Assembly: GCF_028553725.1 (NCBI RefSeq)
Contig: NZ_CP067127.1
Coordinates: 241,819 to 305,818 of the forward strand
Length of the DNA stretch: 64,000 nucleotides
DNA from: Paracoccus alcaliphilus
Lineage (GTDB): Bacteria; Pseudomonadota; Alphaproteobacteria; Rhodobacterales; Rhodobacteraceae
Direction: 5' to 3'
The notes under the pieces are model-generated. The model was given only the letters and a program-made list of their open reading frames with translations. It had not been told where the DNA came from and searched no databases. Of the stretch, positions 8,031-16,642 are shown in pieces (position 1 is the first letter of the stretch; each line of letters begins with the position of its first letter). Position numbers and translations under genes: made by a program.

Positions 8031-8696
8031 ATGAGAGAAGGCCCTGATATTTCCCGCGTAGCGGCCCTCGTTGCGGACACTGCCCGCAGTGCCATGCTGA
8101 TAGCGCTGATGGACGGGCGCGCGCTGACCGCGACCGAACTGGCCGGGCTGGCCGGGATCACGAAGCAAACCGCCAGCTCTCATCTTGCCAAGCTTGTGGA
8201 TGGCGAGGTGCTGACGGTCGAGGCACAGGGGCGCCACCGATATTTCCGTCTGTCCGGTCCCCATGTCGCCGATCTCATTGAAGCCCTGATGGTCTTTTCC
8301 AGCGATGCCGTGCCACCTCTGCGCATCGGCCCGCGCGATCCCAGCTTACGCAAGGCCCGTATCTGTTACGACCATCTGGCTGGTGAGATGGGCGTCCGTC
8401 TTTTTGAGCGAATGCAGGCAGATCGGTGGTTGCAGGATGATCTGACCGTAACAGAGCGCGGCAACGACAAGCTGGCCGAGATTGGTCTGGACTTTAGGGA
8501 CTTGCCGCCACGCAACCGCCCCCTATGCCGCGCCTGCCTTGATTGGAGCCAACGGCGACAGCATCTCGCCGGACGATTGGGCAAGGCTATATTGGAACGC
8601 CTGCTAGCGCAGGCTTGGGCGCGGCGGTTGCCAGATTCACGCATCGTCAGCTTTAGCCCTGAAGGTGAGCGGCGCTTCAATGGATGGCTCGGCTGA
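8031..8696 (+). CDS. ArsR-type winged-helix regulator (221 aa)
   Basis: The N-terminal winged helix is clear: VAALVADTARSAMLIALMDGRALTATELAGLAGI, then TASSHLAKLVDGEVL (recognition helix) and HRYFRLSGPHVADLI. The C-terminal 120 residues form an additional domain (ARICYDHLAGEMGVRLFERM, LCRACLDWSQRRQHLAGRLGKAI) typical of the longer ArsR group, in which CRACLDW is recurrent. It is divergent from the NIPSNAP/ABM genes and likely their repressor. Ligand unknown. Confidence 0.85.
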   Translation: MREGPDISRVAALVADTARSAMLIALMDGRALTATELAGLAGITKQTASSHLAKLVDGEVLTVEAQGRHRYFRLSGPHVADLIEALMVFSSDAVPPLRIGPRDPSLRKARICYDHLAGEMGVRLFERMQADRWLQDDLTVTERGNDKLAEIGLDFRDLPPRNRPLCRACLDWSQRRQHLAGRLGKAILERLLAQAWARRLPDSRIVSFSPEGERRFNGWLG

Positions 8697-8706
8697 CCGA
8701 CCGCTC

Positions 8707-8903
8707 CGTCCCGCATTACTGCCATCCCGGCGCATCGATACGCAAAGCGCGTAGTGGGCGCTAAGCCGCACCTAACTGGCTGACTGGCCTCGTGGAAAGA
8801 CAACGAATCACCGGCTTACAGTCGCACCACCGATATGGATGCCGCACGACAAACAGGCAGCACGGCTGAAGGGTGGCCGAACTTTTCGGGGTTCTTTGCA
8901 CCG
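8707..8903. repeat. 197-bp imperfect direct repeat, copy B
   Basis: Second copy of the repeat at 4144-4340, same strand and same length without gaps. It begins 10 bp after the ArsR-like stop and ends in CTTTGCACCG like copy A. The stretch 8904-9220 after it contains a weak open frame (8942-9223, GTG start) that resembles nothing I know and that I do not call as a gene. Confidence 0.8.
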
Positions 8904-9276
8904 TGTATGGACGCTCCCTTTGATACAAGTGAATTTTAGGGGTGATCGAGCATGTGATCAGGTGCGGTCGTGTATCCGGCCTTGCAGATGTGGCCTTTCA
9001 TGCGCCGCTGGCCGGTTCTCTGATTGCGGCCTTGTCAAGCGGGGGCATGGATATTCCGTCCGGGGTCATGGTTCTCTCCGAGGTCACTCTTGTTGCGCCT
9101 CATGATGGTTTTCGTCGGTGGGTCGTCGCAATGTATGGTGCGGGTTCGCAGATTGACCCGCATCCCATCGGCCCGCGCGAGATCGACCAACCTCCGCCCC
9201 CTCGGAACTCTGCTCCCCGGTGATCCTCCCCCAGTGAAGTGGTCCGCCGTTATGATTAGGAAACGGAGGATCGAGA

Positions 9277-9603
9277 ATGGCCAACAAGCGACCGAAGCCG
9301 GAAGAGATTGTCTCGAAGTTGCGGCAGGTTGAGGTTCTGATGGGGCAAGGCCTGTCCCGTCTTGATGCGATCAGGCGGATCGGCGTTGTCGAACAGACTT
9401 ATTACCGCTGGCGCAAGCAATATGGTGGGATGGGCGTAGATCAGTTGAAGGAACTGAAGCGGCTTCAGCAGGAGAATGAACGGCTCAGGCGTGCTGTTTC
9501 GGATCTGACCCTGGACAAGCTGATCCTGACGGAGGCGGCTCGGGGAACCGCAGGTCCGCGCAGCGAAACTTCTGAGCCCCGCTCGCCGCCGGGCCTGCAT
9601 TGA
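9277..9603 (+). CDS. IS3-family transposase OrfA
   Basis: A 108-residue OrfA with a helix-turn-helix (KPEEIVSKLRQVEVLMGQGLS, then QTYYRWRKQYGG) and a leucine-zipper-like coiled coil (LKELKRLQQENERLRRAV). It starts at the ATG at 9277 after CGGAGG. Identical OrfA in copy 2 at 46865-47191. Full transposase would be made by frameshifting into orfB, which is broken here. Confidence 0.85.
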   Translation: MANKRPKPEEIVSKLRQVEVLMGQGLSRLDAIRRIGVVEQTYYRWRKQYGGMGVDQLKELKRLQQENERLRRAVSDLTLDKLILTEAARGTAGPRSETSEPRSPPGLH

Positions 9604-9619
9604 CCATGTCCGGGGTGAG

Positions 9620-9796
9620 TTGGGCGTTTCCGAGCGTCGGGCCTGCCAGGTGCTGCGCCAGCATCGCTCCACGCAGCGCAAGTTGCCGCAAGGGCGAGCG
9701 GATGAAGATCGCCTGGTCGCCGACATGATCGAACTGGCCCGACAATATGGCCGCTATGGCTATCGTCGGATTGCGGCTCTGTTGCGGGATGCCGGA
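9620..9796 (+). pseudogene. IS3-family OrfB, N-terminal fragment
   Basis: The first 59 or so residues (SERRACQVLRQHRSTQRKL to YGYRRIAALLRDAG) equal the OrfB start of copy 2 (46848 downward). The frame then enters the inverted repeat of the next IS. The catalytic DDE part is absent. Confidence 0.85.
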
Positions 9797-10850
9797 GGCG
9801 TTGTTGCAGAAGTCAGTGTGTGAGCGCAGTTTTCCCTTTCCGCGTTGAGTTCATGCCACGCGTTTGATCTCGGCGGATCCGAGGGCATTGAAGCGGTTCA
9901 TGAGGGCGATGCGGATATGGATTTCGGCGGTCTGGCGGTCCGGGTCTCGTGATGAGATGCGTTCACCGAAGGCCTTGAGGCAGCGCATCCTTGCCTCGAT
10001 CCTGCTTCGGACGTGATAACCTGACCAGCGCTTCCATATGGCCCTGCCCAAGCGCTGGGTTGCCCGGAGGATCTCGTTGCGCGCCCTGGCTGCGGGGCAA
10101 TCCTCCTTCCAGAGACGGCCATTCCTCCGGATCGGGATGATAGCGGTGCCGCCTCGATCCAGGATCGCGGTGTGGCAGCGTCGGGTGTCAAAGGCACCGT
10201 CGCCGGTGACGGTGCCGATCTGTTCATCCTCTGGGATCTGGTTGAGCAGGTCGGGCAGAACAGGGCTGTCGCCTTCACGGCTTGAGGTGAATTCGACGGC
10301 GCGGATGTCACCTGTAGCCGTGTCCATCGCCAGATGAACCTTACGATATTGGCGTCGGCGATGCGGGCCATGCTTGCGGGCAAGCCATTCCCCATCACCA
10401 AGAAACTTGATCCCGGTGCTGTCCACCAGCAGGTTCAGCGGCCCCGGCGCACGGCGGCTCGTGATCTGAACCGTGATGCGCTTCTGCCTGCGGCTCAGGG
10501 TCGAGAAATCGGGCACCCGCCAGTCGAGCCCGGCCATCGAAAGGATGCTCGCCACCATCCCTGTCGTTTGCCGCAGAGGCAGGCCGAACAGAACCTTCAC
10601 CATCAAGCAGAACTGGATCGCGGCATCAGAGAAGACCGGCGGCCGACCATTGCATCCGGATTTGGGTGCGCGCCAAACCATGTCCTTGTCCAGCCAGATC
10701 AGAAGGGACCCGCGCCGCTTCAAGGCATCGTTGTAGGACTTCCAGTTCATCGTGCGGTAGCGGGTCGGCTCAGGCTTGCTCATACTCGCCCCTTAGCCCA
10801 CTGGATTCGCAGTGTGAATCCCTCAGAAAACGGAGTTCTGCAACAACGCC
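9797..10850 (-). mobile_element. IS5-family (IS903-group) insertion sequence, 1054 bp
   Basis: Bounded by inverted repeats GGCGTTGTTGCAGAA (9797-9811) and its complement at 10836-10850, resembling the GGCTTTGTTG ends of IS903. The 9-bp flanks (9788-9796 and 10851-10859) differ, so no target duplication is seen. Its left flank is a cut IS3 element and its right flank a cut gene, so a deletion or recombination event followed insertion. Confidence 0.85.
9851..10783 (-). CDS. IS5-family (IS903-group) transposase
   Basis: A 310-residue DDE transposase: WKSYNDALKRRGSLLIWLDKD at the N-terminus, LLVDSTGIKFLGDGEW (first Asp), VTGDGAFDTRRCHTAI (second Asp) and a C-terminal YHVRSRIEARMRCLKAFGERI (catalytic Glu region). 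It is full length for the IS903 group and appears intact. Confidence 0.9.
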   Translation of the reverse strand: MSKPEPTRYRTMNWKSYNDALKRRGSLLIWLDKDMVWRAPKSGCNGRPPVFSDAAIQFCLMVKVLFGLPLRQTTGMVASILSMAGLDWRVPDFSTLSRRQKRITVQITSRRAPGPLNLLVDSTGIKFLGDGEWLARKHGPHRRRQYRKVHLAMDTATGDIRAVEFTSSREGDSPVLPDLLNQIPEDEQIGTVTGDGAFDTRRCHTAILDRGGTAIIPIRRNGRLWKEDCPAARARNEILRATQRLGRAIWKRWSGYHVRSRIEARMRCLKAFGERISSRDPDRQTAEIHIRIALMNRFNALGSAEIKRVA

Positions 10851-11009
10851 GATCTCCAATGCCCGTTTCCGTTCTTCGGGGGGCAACCAGCCGTCGGCGA
10901 GCCGCCAGTTGCGGAAAAACAACCAGTCCAGTTCATGGCGTCCGACGAAAATCAGTCCTTTACGCACCGATTCCACAGTCAGCGGTAGGTCGATCGCGGT
11001 TCGGGCCAT
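10851..11009 (-). pseudogene. possible separate gene start after the AAA protein, cut by the IS
   Basis: From an ATG at 11009 the frame encodes about 53 residues (ARTAIDLPLTVESVRKG, LIFVGRHELDWLFFRNW, LPPEERKRALEI) before running into the IS end at 10850. This well-formed sequence differs in style from the S/P/D-rich stretch before it. It is continuous with the AAA frame, but could be the 5' end of a downstream gene that was fused or overlapped. Family unknown. Confidence 0.35.
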
Positions 11010-13445
11010 GCTCAGTGAGTAACTCCTGCTGATGGGCTTTTCGTCTGGCCAACCCCTCGGCCACATCCGCATCGGTGATGGTGACGAGCCGGACGAGGTC
11101 GGCGCGGATAGGGGTGACTCTGCTGGAGCGTTGTCGATCGCCTGAGACTGCATCTCGGGAACGCTTGACGCATGTCGGTGATCACCGTCACCCGATACAG
11201 ATTGATCGGCGCGGCGATCCGTAGCCTGATTGTTGTGGTGCCGGACAGCGGCGACCTTTGCCAGCCAAGAACGGAGTTCCGGCCCTGCCAGTTCACGCTG
11301 CTCCAGCAGGGCTTTCGCCATCTCGCGCAGCAGATCAACATGGTTGCTGAGGATCTCTGTCACGCGTTCTTCCGCCCCCTCGAGCCGTTGGCGCACACGT
11401 GTATGGACAACAGGGTTGCGCAGCAACTCGTGATCTGGCGCTGCAGTCCAGACCGGCCCATCGGCACCAAGACCGAGAATCACATCGATCGCGAGTGCAA
11501 GCCGTGTTGCCTGTGCGAGGTCGGATTCCGCCGCGCCGCCGGCACCGCCCGAGACATCGCCCAGGATCATTCGCTCGGCGGCACGCCCGGCCAGCGCGTG
11601 CGCGATCTCGGCTTCGATATCGCTCAGCACGGCCTGCTGTGGGCCGCTCAGCCGAATTGTCTGGCCGCCATCGGGCAGGATCAGCAGACGCTGGACGGAT
11701 CCGCATCCCAGTGCCGCGCAGGCAATCGCATGGCCGCATTCATGCACCGCCACGCGCCAGTCGGTCGCCGCCTGTGCGGGGTCGCTGCCGATGCCGAGAT
11801 GGCGGCGGATCGCATTGACCGATAGCGACGTCCTGCCGTGCCGCGCATCGGAACGCGCGGCACGGATTGCGGCATCCATTGCTGCGGCGCTCTGGCCGAC
11901 GCATGTCGTCGCCAGTGCAAAGAGGTCATCACCGGCGATCTCGTCGTGCAGGTGCTGCCGCAGGATGCCGAGGATCGTGGCGCGATCCGGCATCGGCATG
12001 ACGACTTTGATGTCGAATCGTCCGGCACGCAGCACCGCCGGATCGATGCGATCCGGATGATTGCAGGCACCGATGACGATGACGCCTTCCTCCTGTGCGA
12101 TGCTGTTCATCTCGCCAAGGAATCCGTTGATGACTTGCATCTGGTAGCGGCTGCCATGCGTATCGCCGCTCTCACGCGAGCCCACCGCGTCGATCTCGTC
12201 GATGAACAGGATGCTGGGCGCCAGCCGGCGTGCCTCGGAGAAGCTCTTGCGCATCTCACGCAGCATGTCGCCTAAGTGCCCGGCACTTTGCCAACCGGCA
12301 AAACTTGCCTCCACCATCGCGATGCCGGCGGTGTTGCCCATCGCCCTGGCCAGCCAGGTCTTGCCGGTGCCTGGTGGGCCATAGAGCAGCATCGAGTGCG
12401 ACAGTTCCGTCCATTTGATCTTGCCATCTTGCCACAGCCGCAGATCGGCGATCAACCGGCGTGCCGCGTTGAGCGCCGGGCCATTGCCGGTCATCACATC
12501 GAGATCGGGACCGTCGGGCTGTGTGTATGCGCAGAGTTCTGCGAGGCGCTCTGCCACTGCGCGCGCCGTCGCGGCACGCAACGCCAGCCGCAAGCTGGTG
12601 AAAGGCAGCGCTGACAATAGGCGATCATCAGGCAAAACATCACGCAGCACATCCTCATCGATACAGCCGGACGCATTGTGGCTGTGACGCAGATGCGCAA
12701 TCAGCACCTCTCGATTCAGGGGCGTCAGACGCATGACATTCGGAATGCCCCGTTGCATGCCGGACGGCAGGCAGGAGGCATCCGGTGCCAACAGGATCAG
12801 GCCGCCATTGCGCTCCAAAGCCTTGTTGATCCCACGATGGAAGGCCTGCTGTCCGGTCGCAGTGATCTCGTCACCGCGCGCATCGGGCGCGAGCAGGATC
12901 ATCGTATCATCAGGGCCATAGTGCTTCGGCTCTGTTGTCACCGGCACGCCGGGCGCAAACAATCGCTGCCGAATGAGTCCCATGGCAAGCTCGAGATGGG
13001 CGGGAGCGATGCCGGTGATCAGGGTAATGGCACCGGGTTCTGTATAGCGCTGCAGATTGGTCTCGCTGCCGATGGTGGCCGCCAAGCGGATCGCCATCGA
13101 CAACCGGTGCGCCGGCAAGCGCGTGACGGGACGCATGTCATCCGCAATTAGGGCCGCATCCGCACCTGTATCACTCAGCGCATCCGCCGCACCGTCTGAC
13201 AGCAGAAGCGGTTTGCCTTCCGGATCGGACGATTTGTCGGACAGATTATTCGCCAGCTCTCTCTGGGTTTTCGTTTGCAGGAACGGTGGCAACTCGTTGA
13301 TGGGATCAGGATCGTCACGAGCGCCTGCCAGGCCCCGCGCTTTGTCGCGCGCCTCCTCCTGTGCCGCGTGCTCGGCCGCCAGTCGTGCAGCAATGGCATC
13401 CGCATAAGGTCGCCATGAAGGATCAGGGTTAACTTGATTGGGCAT
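10851..13445 (-). CDS. soluble FtsH-like AAA+ ATPase with M41-type zinc peptidase domain, 3' end cut by IS
   Basis: Starts at the ATG at 13445. Residues 1-330 form an unrecognised N-terminal region without membrane segments. The AAA+ module has Walker A GPPGTGKT (356-363), Walker B ILFIDEID (412-419), an Asn-containing sensor (GACNHPDR) and arginine fingers in VLRAGRFD. A peptidase M41-like domain follows with HECGH (568-572, HExxH) and a third-ligand candidate Asp642 in AESDLAQAT. Unlike FtsH there is no N-terminal membrane anchor, so it should be cytosolic. Residues after about 735 are low in complexity, and an alternative frame there (11110 to about 10960) is more protein-like, which suggests a frameshift. 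The IS begins after residue 865. Likely an ATP-dependent protease or unfoldase of an accessory system. Confidence 0.85.
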
Positions 13446-13576
13446 GAGGGTATCTCCCCGGAAAAATGGAAAACATGTCGGGGCAGGGCGCGCCGCAGGT
13501 GCGCGCCCGTGCAGTCATGGATGGGGCGTGGATGTGTGTGCTGCGGGGCGAAGCCGATCCGCTGCGCGCTGCGCGC

Positions 13577-14569
13577 TCAGGCGGCTGCGGCTTGTGTTTC
13601 GATGCCGTCGAGCATCGACAGGATCAGTGGCGTCAGTGTCGCATCATAAATCTCCGAGCGAACGCGGATCTGGCCGCGATAGAGAAGGGGATCGACAACC
13701 GCATCCGGATGCGTCTCGCGCAATTCGGTATGCAGCCCCTTCTCGGTGCGGATCGCCTGATGGCCCGATGCCATTTCGACCACCCGCAAGATCTCGCAGG
13801 GCATGGTCCGCGCGATGCGCAGCTGATGCAGCAAGCGCGACTCGGGATCACGGGAATAGCCCAGCTTCACCAGGTCGCGGCCGTTCGCTAGCGTGAAGCT
13901 CATCGCATAGAGATAGCTGCGCGATGCTGCCCAGCCTTCACCGCAGCAGCTGCATTCGAACCGGCCCGTCCGCATATTGACGCGGGCGATGCGCTGTTGG
14001 GCGCCGCAACCATCAGCATGTGCGTAGAGCCTGTAGTTCGGATCGCCCTCGGGATCGGGGCCCACCAGCATCCAGCCGCGTTTGCGCGCCTCACGCGCTT
14101 CGGTGGCGGCATGGCAGGTCTCGCAGCGCAAATCGGTGACCCCAGCGGCGACCCGGCGAATGATTTCATGCTGGCGGCGAACGTCGTGGCCGCAGGATGC
14201 GCGATAGAAGCTATACTGCCTGTGCTCCGGGTCGCGGCGCAGATGTGTCACGCCTGCCGCTTCCGCATCGCGCTGCAACCGCGCCAGCATGCAGGCCGGG
14301 CATTGCGGCTGGACCGACATCACAGTGTAAATGCGGCTGGCATGGACATGGCTGCACGCATGGCAGCGCAGTGCGAGATGATAGCGATCCAGGATGCGCC
14401 CGGTGATGTCGAAGCCTTTGGCGTTTGCAGTCGCGTGCCAATGCGCATGGATGGCGCCGGGGTAGAAGGAAAACTGTTCGGGGTGAGAGGTGACCATGTC
14501 GTTCGGGATGATGGTCCGGTTCTGGAGCACGGGCGACTGGCGGCGGGGGCGGTGGCTGTTCAGATTCAT
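13577..14569 (-). CDS. multi-zinc-finger GIY-YIG-like (T5orf172-type) protein
   Basis: The 330-residue protein starts at 14569 with AAGGA seven nt upstream. Its first 210 residues hold repeated zinc-ribbon pairs: CHAC with a distal CPAC (about 69-93), SCGH (126), CETC (149-152), GCG (188) and CSCC (206-209). The C-terminal part (SYLYAMSF, DLVKLGYSRDPESRLLHQL, TEKGLHTEL) matches the T5orf172/MUG113 branch of the GIY-YIG nuclease fold, so it may bind and cut nucleic acid. It precedes the AAA-M41 gene on the same strand by 131 bp and probably belongs to the same system. Confidence 0.75.
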   Translation of the reverse strand: MNLNSHRPRRQSPVLQNRTIIPNDMVTSHPEQFSFYPGAIHAHWHATANAKGFDITGRILDRYHLALRCHACSHVHASRIYTVMSVQPQCPACMLARLQRDAEAAGVTHLRRDPEHRQYSFYRASCGHDVRRQHEIIRRVAAGVTDLRCETCHAATEAREARKRGWMLVGPDPEGDPNYRLYAHADGCGAQQRIARVNMRTGRFECSCCGEGWAASRSYLYAMSFTLANGRDLVKLGYSRDPESRLLHQLRIARTMPCEILRVVEMASGHQAIRTEKGLHTELRETHPDAVVDPLLYRGQIRVRSEIYDATLTPLILSMLDGIETQAAAA

Positions 14570-14787
14570 ATTGATATCCTTTACGGAAAAAGGGATCGCA
14601 CAGGCATGCGGCGGCCACTGCCGGACCCGTTGCGGAACCCGACAGTTCGATTCTGTTGAAAGCAGGGCTGACAGAGGTGCCGCGGTTGCGCGTAAAGTCT
14701 GCGCAAGCCGATGGCATCGCCGTGATCACGCATCCGAGGACCGCTGGTCGCGGTCATCGGTGATGCGCTATTCGCCGGGAAGAGATG

Positions 14788-15315
14788 TCAGGCCGCCAGA
14801 GGATCGGGCCAGATGTCGAGTTCGGGATCCGGGTCGTCATGCGATTGATAGGGATCCAGCGATGCGAGCTCCATCGCACGATCCTGCGCGATCAGGATCA
14901 ATTCCTGAATATGCCAGTCCGTTTCGCCATGATCGGGGTCGGCATCGAATTGCGGATCCTGGATCAACCGCAGGGCGTGATGCAGCTCATGCGGCGCCTC
15001 GGATCCCAGCAGCATGTGGATCGCGGAAGACATCCGGATCAACGGCAGATCAACGGCGTGCTGCGGATGGGTATCGCTGATCACGCGCAGCAGATCGGTC
15101 ACCAGTTGATGAGCATGTTCTGCGTCGGTCAGCCAGGGCCGATATGCGGGATCCCAGACATCGACGTCTGCGATATCGCGCTCGGCACCGATCAGCGACG
15201 CCAGCGCATCGAGCAGGCGCGAGAAGCTGTTCGTGATGACGGTATCGGTGAAGCTGCCCGGATGGGGCAGGCCTTCAGTCGCCTCGATGGGCGTGGTATG
15301 TGCGGCATTAGCCAT
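14788..15315 (-). CDS. acidic 175-aa hypothetical protein
   Basis: Start at 15315 with GAGGAGA upstream. The product is rich in D, E, H and L (ISDTHPQHAVDLPLIRM, HDDPDPELDIWPDPLAA) and predicted mostly helical, with no membrane segment. It is the first gene of the minus-strand set that continues with the zinc-finger and AAA-M41 genes, 218 bp before the former. No family recognised. The strong acidity could fit a DNA-mimic, an inhibitor or an adaptor, but nothing shows this. Confidence 0.65.
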   Translation of the reverse strand: MANAAHTTPIEATEGLPHPGSFTDTVITNSFSRLLDALASLIGAERDIADVDVWDPAYRPWLTDAEHAHQLVTDLLRVISDTHPQHAVDLPLIRMSSAIHMLLGSEAPHELHHALRLIQDPQFDADPDHGETDWHIQELILIAQDRAMELASLDPYQSHDDPDPELDIWPDPLAA

Positions 15316-15391
15316 ATGCGGTCTCCTCAGACGAGATCGTTGTGGTCAGAGCAGAGGTGAGGGGGGCAACCCTTGCCTTTGCTCGCACATT

Positions 15392-15436
15392 ATGACATCG
15401 TAAAATCGATTAATCAATAGAGAAATGCGATGTCAT
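15392..15436. promoter_or_regulatory. inverted-repeat operator candidate around the RHH start
   Basis: ATGACATCG (15392-15400) and CGATGTCAT (15428-15436) are exact 9-bp inverted arms, 36 bp apart start to start. The second arm overlaps the start codon of the RHH gene at 15435. The AT-rich spacer (ATCGATTAATCAAT region) could be the promoter. RHH proteins bind such repeats, so autoregulation, and control of the divergent gene at 15315, is likely. Confidence 0.6.
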
Positions 15437-15614
15437 GCAAGAAAAACGTAAAATGGGTCGTCCACGTCTTGATACGGAACCCATAACTCTTCGATTGCCG
15501 CGTACCATGATCGAAACAATTGATGATCTGCGTCGTGATGAGGCTGACCTACCGACACGCCCCGAAATGATTCGGCGGCTGCTTGAGAGAGTCATCGGCA
15601 AGCGGGAAACCTGA
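15435..15614 (+). CDS. 59-aa ribbon-helix-helix (CopG/Arc-type) DNA-binding protein
   Basis: The frame from the ATG at 15435 gives a 59-residue protein: MGRPRLDTEPITLRLPRTMI (beta strand) then helices IETIDDLRRDEADLPTR and PEMIRRLLERVIG. This is the RHH fold. It is divergent from the island's minus-strand genes, with a palindrome over its start. Probably the island's own repressor. Confidence 0.75.
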   Translation: MQEKRKMGRPRLDTEPITLRLPRTMIETIDDLRRDEADLPTRPEMIRRLLERVIGKRET

Positions 15615-16048
15615 TGTTGGCAAGGATGGCAGGCAGAATTGCGAACCAGCATTTTTGATTCCGGGAACGCATTTTTCTGCACGGCTATCCAGTGGAGATG
15701 CCAACTGCTGACCTTTGCTGAAGGCCACCATTTTCTCTTCCGGGCCGGCATTTTCTGACAGGGATTCCTGGTGGTCTTCTGCTGTCCGATAAACGGGATC
15801 AGGATGCTCCATTCCATATTATCGGACCGGGACGAATCTCCGCCGTGCCGATCTCGGGGTGAGCTTTCCGGTCGCATTACCAATTTCGATAAATGTTGGA
15901 ATGCATGTTCAGCTTGCTGAAATCAAAAGATAATAATTTTATCGGATATGAAAAATGATCGCACGCTGATGCCGATCAGGGAGAGCGATAAAAACCTGCG
16001 GCATCCGGGAGGCGGGGCAGGGCTCTCCCCGCCTCCTGAAGAAGAAAT
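15615..16048. other. 434-bp intergenic stretch, AT-rich at its right end
   Basis: No gene supported. The part near 15640-15760 holds three short GCATTTT-type repeats. 15885-15990 is AT-rich with TTTCGATAAA and TTTTATCGGA segments and could hold a promoter or a replication/transfer site. I cannot assign a function. Confidence 0.3.
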
Positions 16049-16384
16049 TTATGCTGAAACCTCGCCTGTCGAAAAGTTCTGAGGCGTCACCGAGGCCTTC
16101 TTGCTGGCCGGGTTGCGCCGTATCGGGCGGACCGGTCGTGACGATGCCTGCGCCTGTCCGGCTGCACGCAGATAGCTGCCAAGGGTGCTTGCGGAAATCT
16201 TCAGGCCGCCGGCCTCAAGTTTCTCTGCCAGATCGGCATAAGTGTAGCCGCGCTCCCGGATTGCCACCTTCAGTTCAGGTGCGAGTGCGGTAATGATGTC
16301 GCGCGCTGTCGGCTGCGTGATGGCCTTGGGTGGCAGGGCCGTGAGTGTCGCGCGCAGGGCGTCGATGTCGATGCTTGTCGTCAT
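16049..16384 (-). CDS. 111-aa protein with HTH-like segment
   Basis: The start at 16384 is preceded by GGAG. A longer frame from 16468 lacks support. The central region AIRERGYTYADLAEKLEAGG followed by LKISASTLGSYLRAAG reads as a helix-turn-helix, as in small plasmid or transfer-locus proteins. The C-terminus is basic (RPVRPIRRNPASKK). Likely a small DNA-binding protein. Family uncertain. Confidence 0.6.
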   Translation of the reverse strand: MTTSIDIDALRATLTALPPKAITQPTARDIITALAPELKVAIRERGYTYADLAEKLEAGGLKISASTLGSYLRAAGQAQASSRPVRPIRRNPASKKASVTPQNFSTGEVSA

Positions 16385-16642
16385 ATGTCGTCTCCATGAC
16401 GGGTTAAGAACGACAATATTAATAAGCCCAATTTTGCAGGATGCGACAACTGGATTCGCGTAATCCACATGAATCGTTCGGGGTGATATGGGGATGGCTG
16501 GAGAAATATCGCACCATCTCTCGGAACCCGCCGAACCATTATTTGCGCGGTCGAATCCTGTGGATTACACGCTCAGACTTGTTTCCAGCCGGAATTTGGC
16601 GACTATTATTCCTGTCGGCTAATAAACGGAGTGCCGACAAAA

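Larger units (their letters stand above)
9221..9796 (+). mobile_element. IS3-family element, copy 1, truncated by the IS903-type element
   Basis: The left end begins TGATC and leads into TGAAGTGGTCC, matching the terminal sequence of the second copy (46011, TGATC then TGAGTGGTCC). Sequence from about 9260 to 9796 is the same as 46672-47211 read on the other strand. The element stops at 9796 where the inverted repeat of the IS5/IS903-type element starts, so about the last two thirds of orfB is missing. Confidence 0.85.

Noticed and set aside
8942..9223. 93-codon plus-strand frame after repeat copy B
   Set aside because: GTG start with a poor ribosome site, proline-rich end, no family; it runs into the IS3 end.
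15640..15770. Short GCATTTT repeats considered as plasmid iterons or CRISPR-like units
   Set aside because: Only three irregularly spaced imperfect copies, no conserved unit length; not an array.
15549..15812. 87-codon minus frame opposite the RHH gene
   Set aside because: Overlaps the RHH gene's end, no ribosome site and no recognisable fold, although its composition is not absurd.
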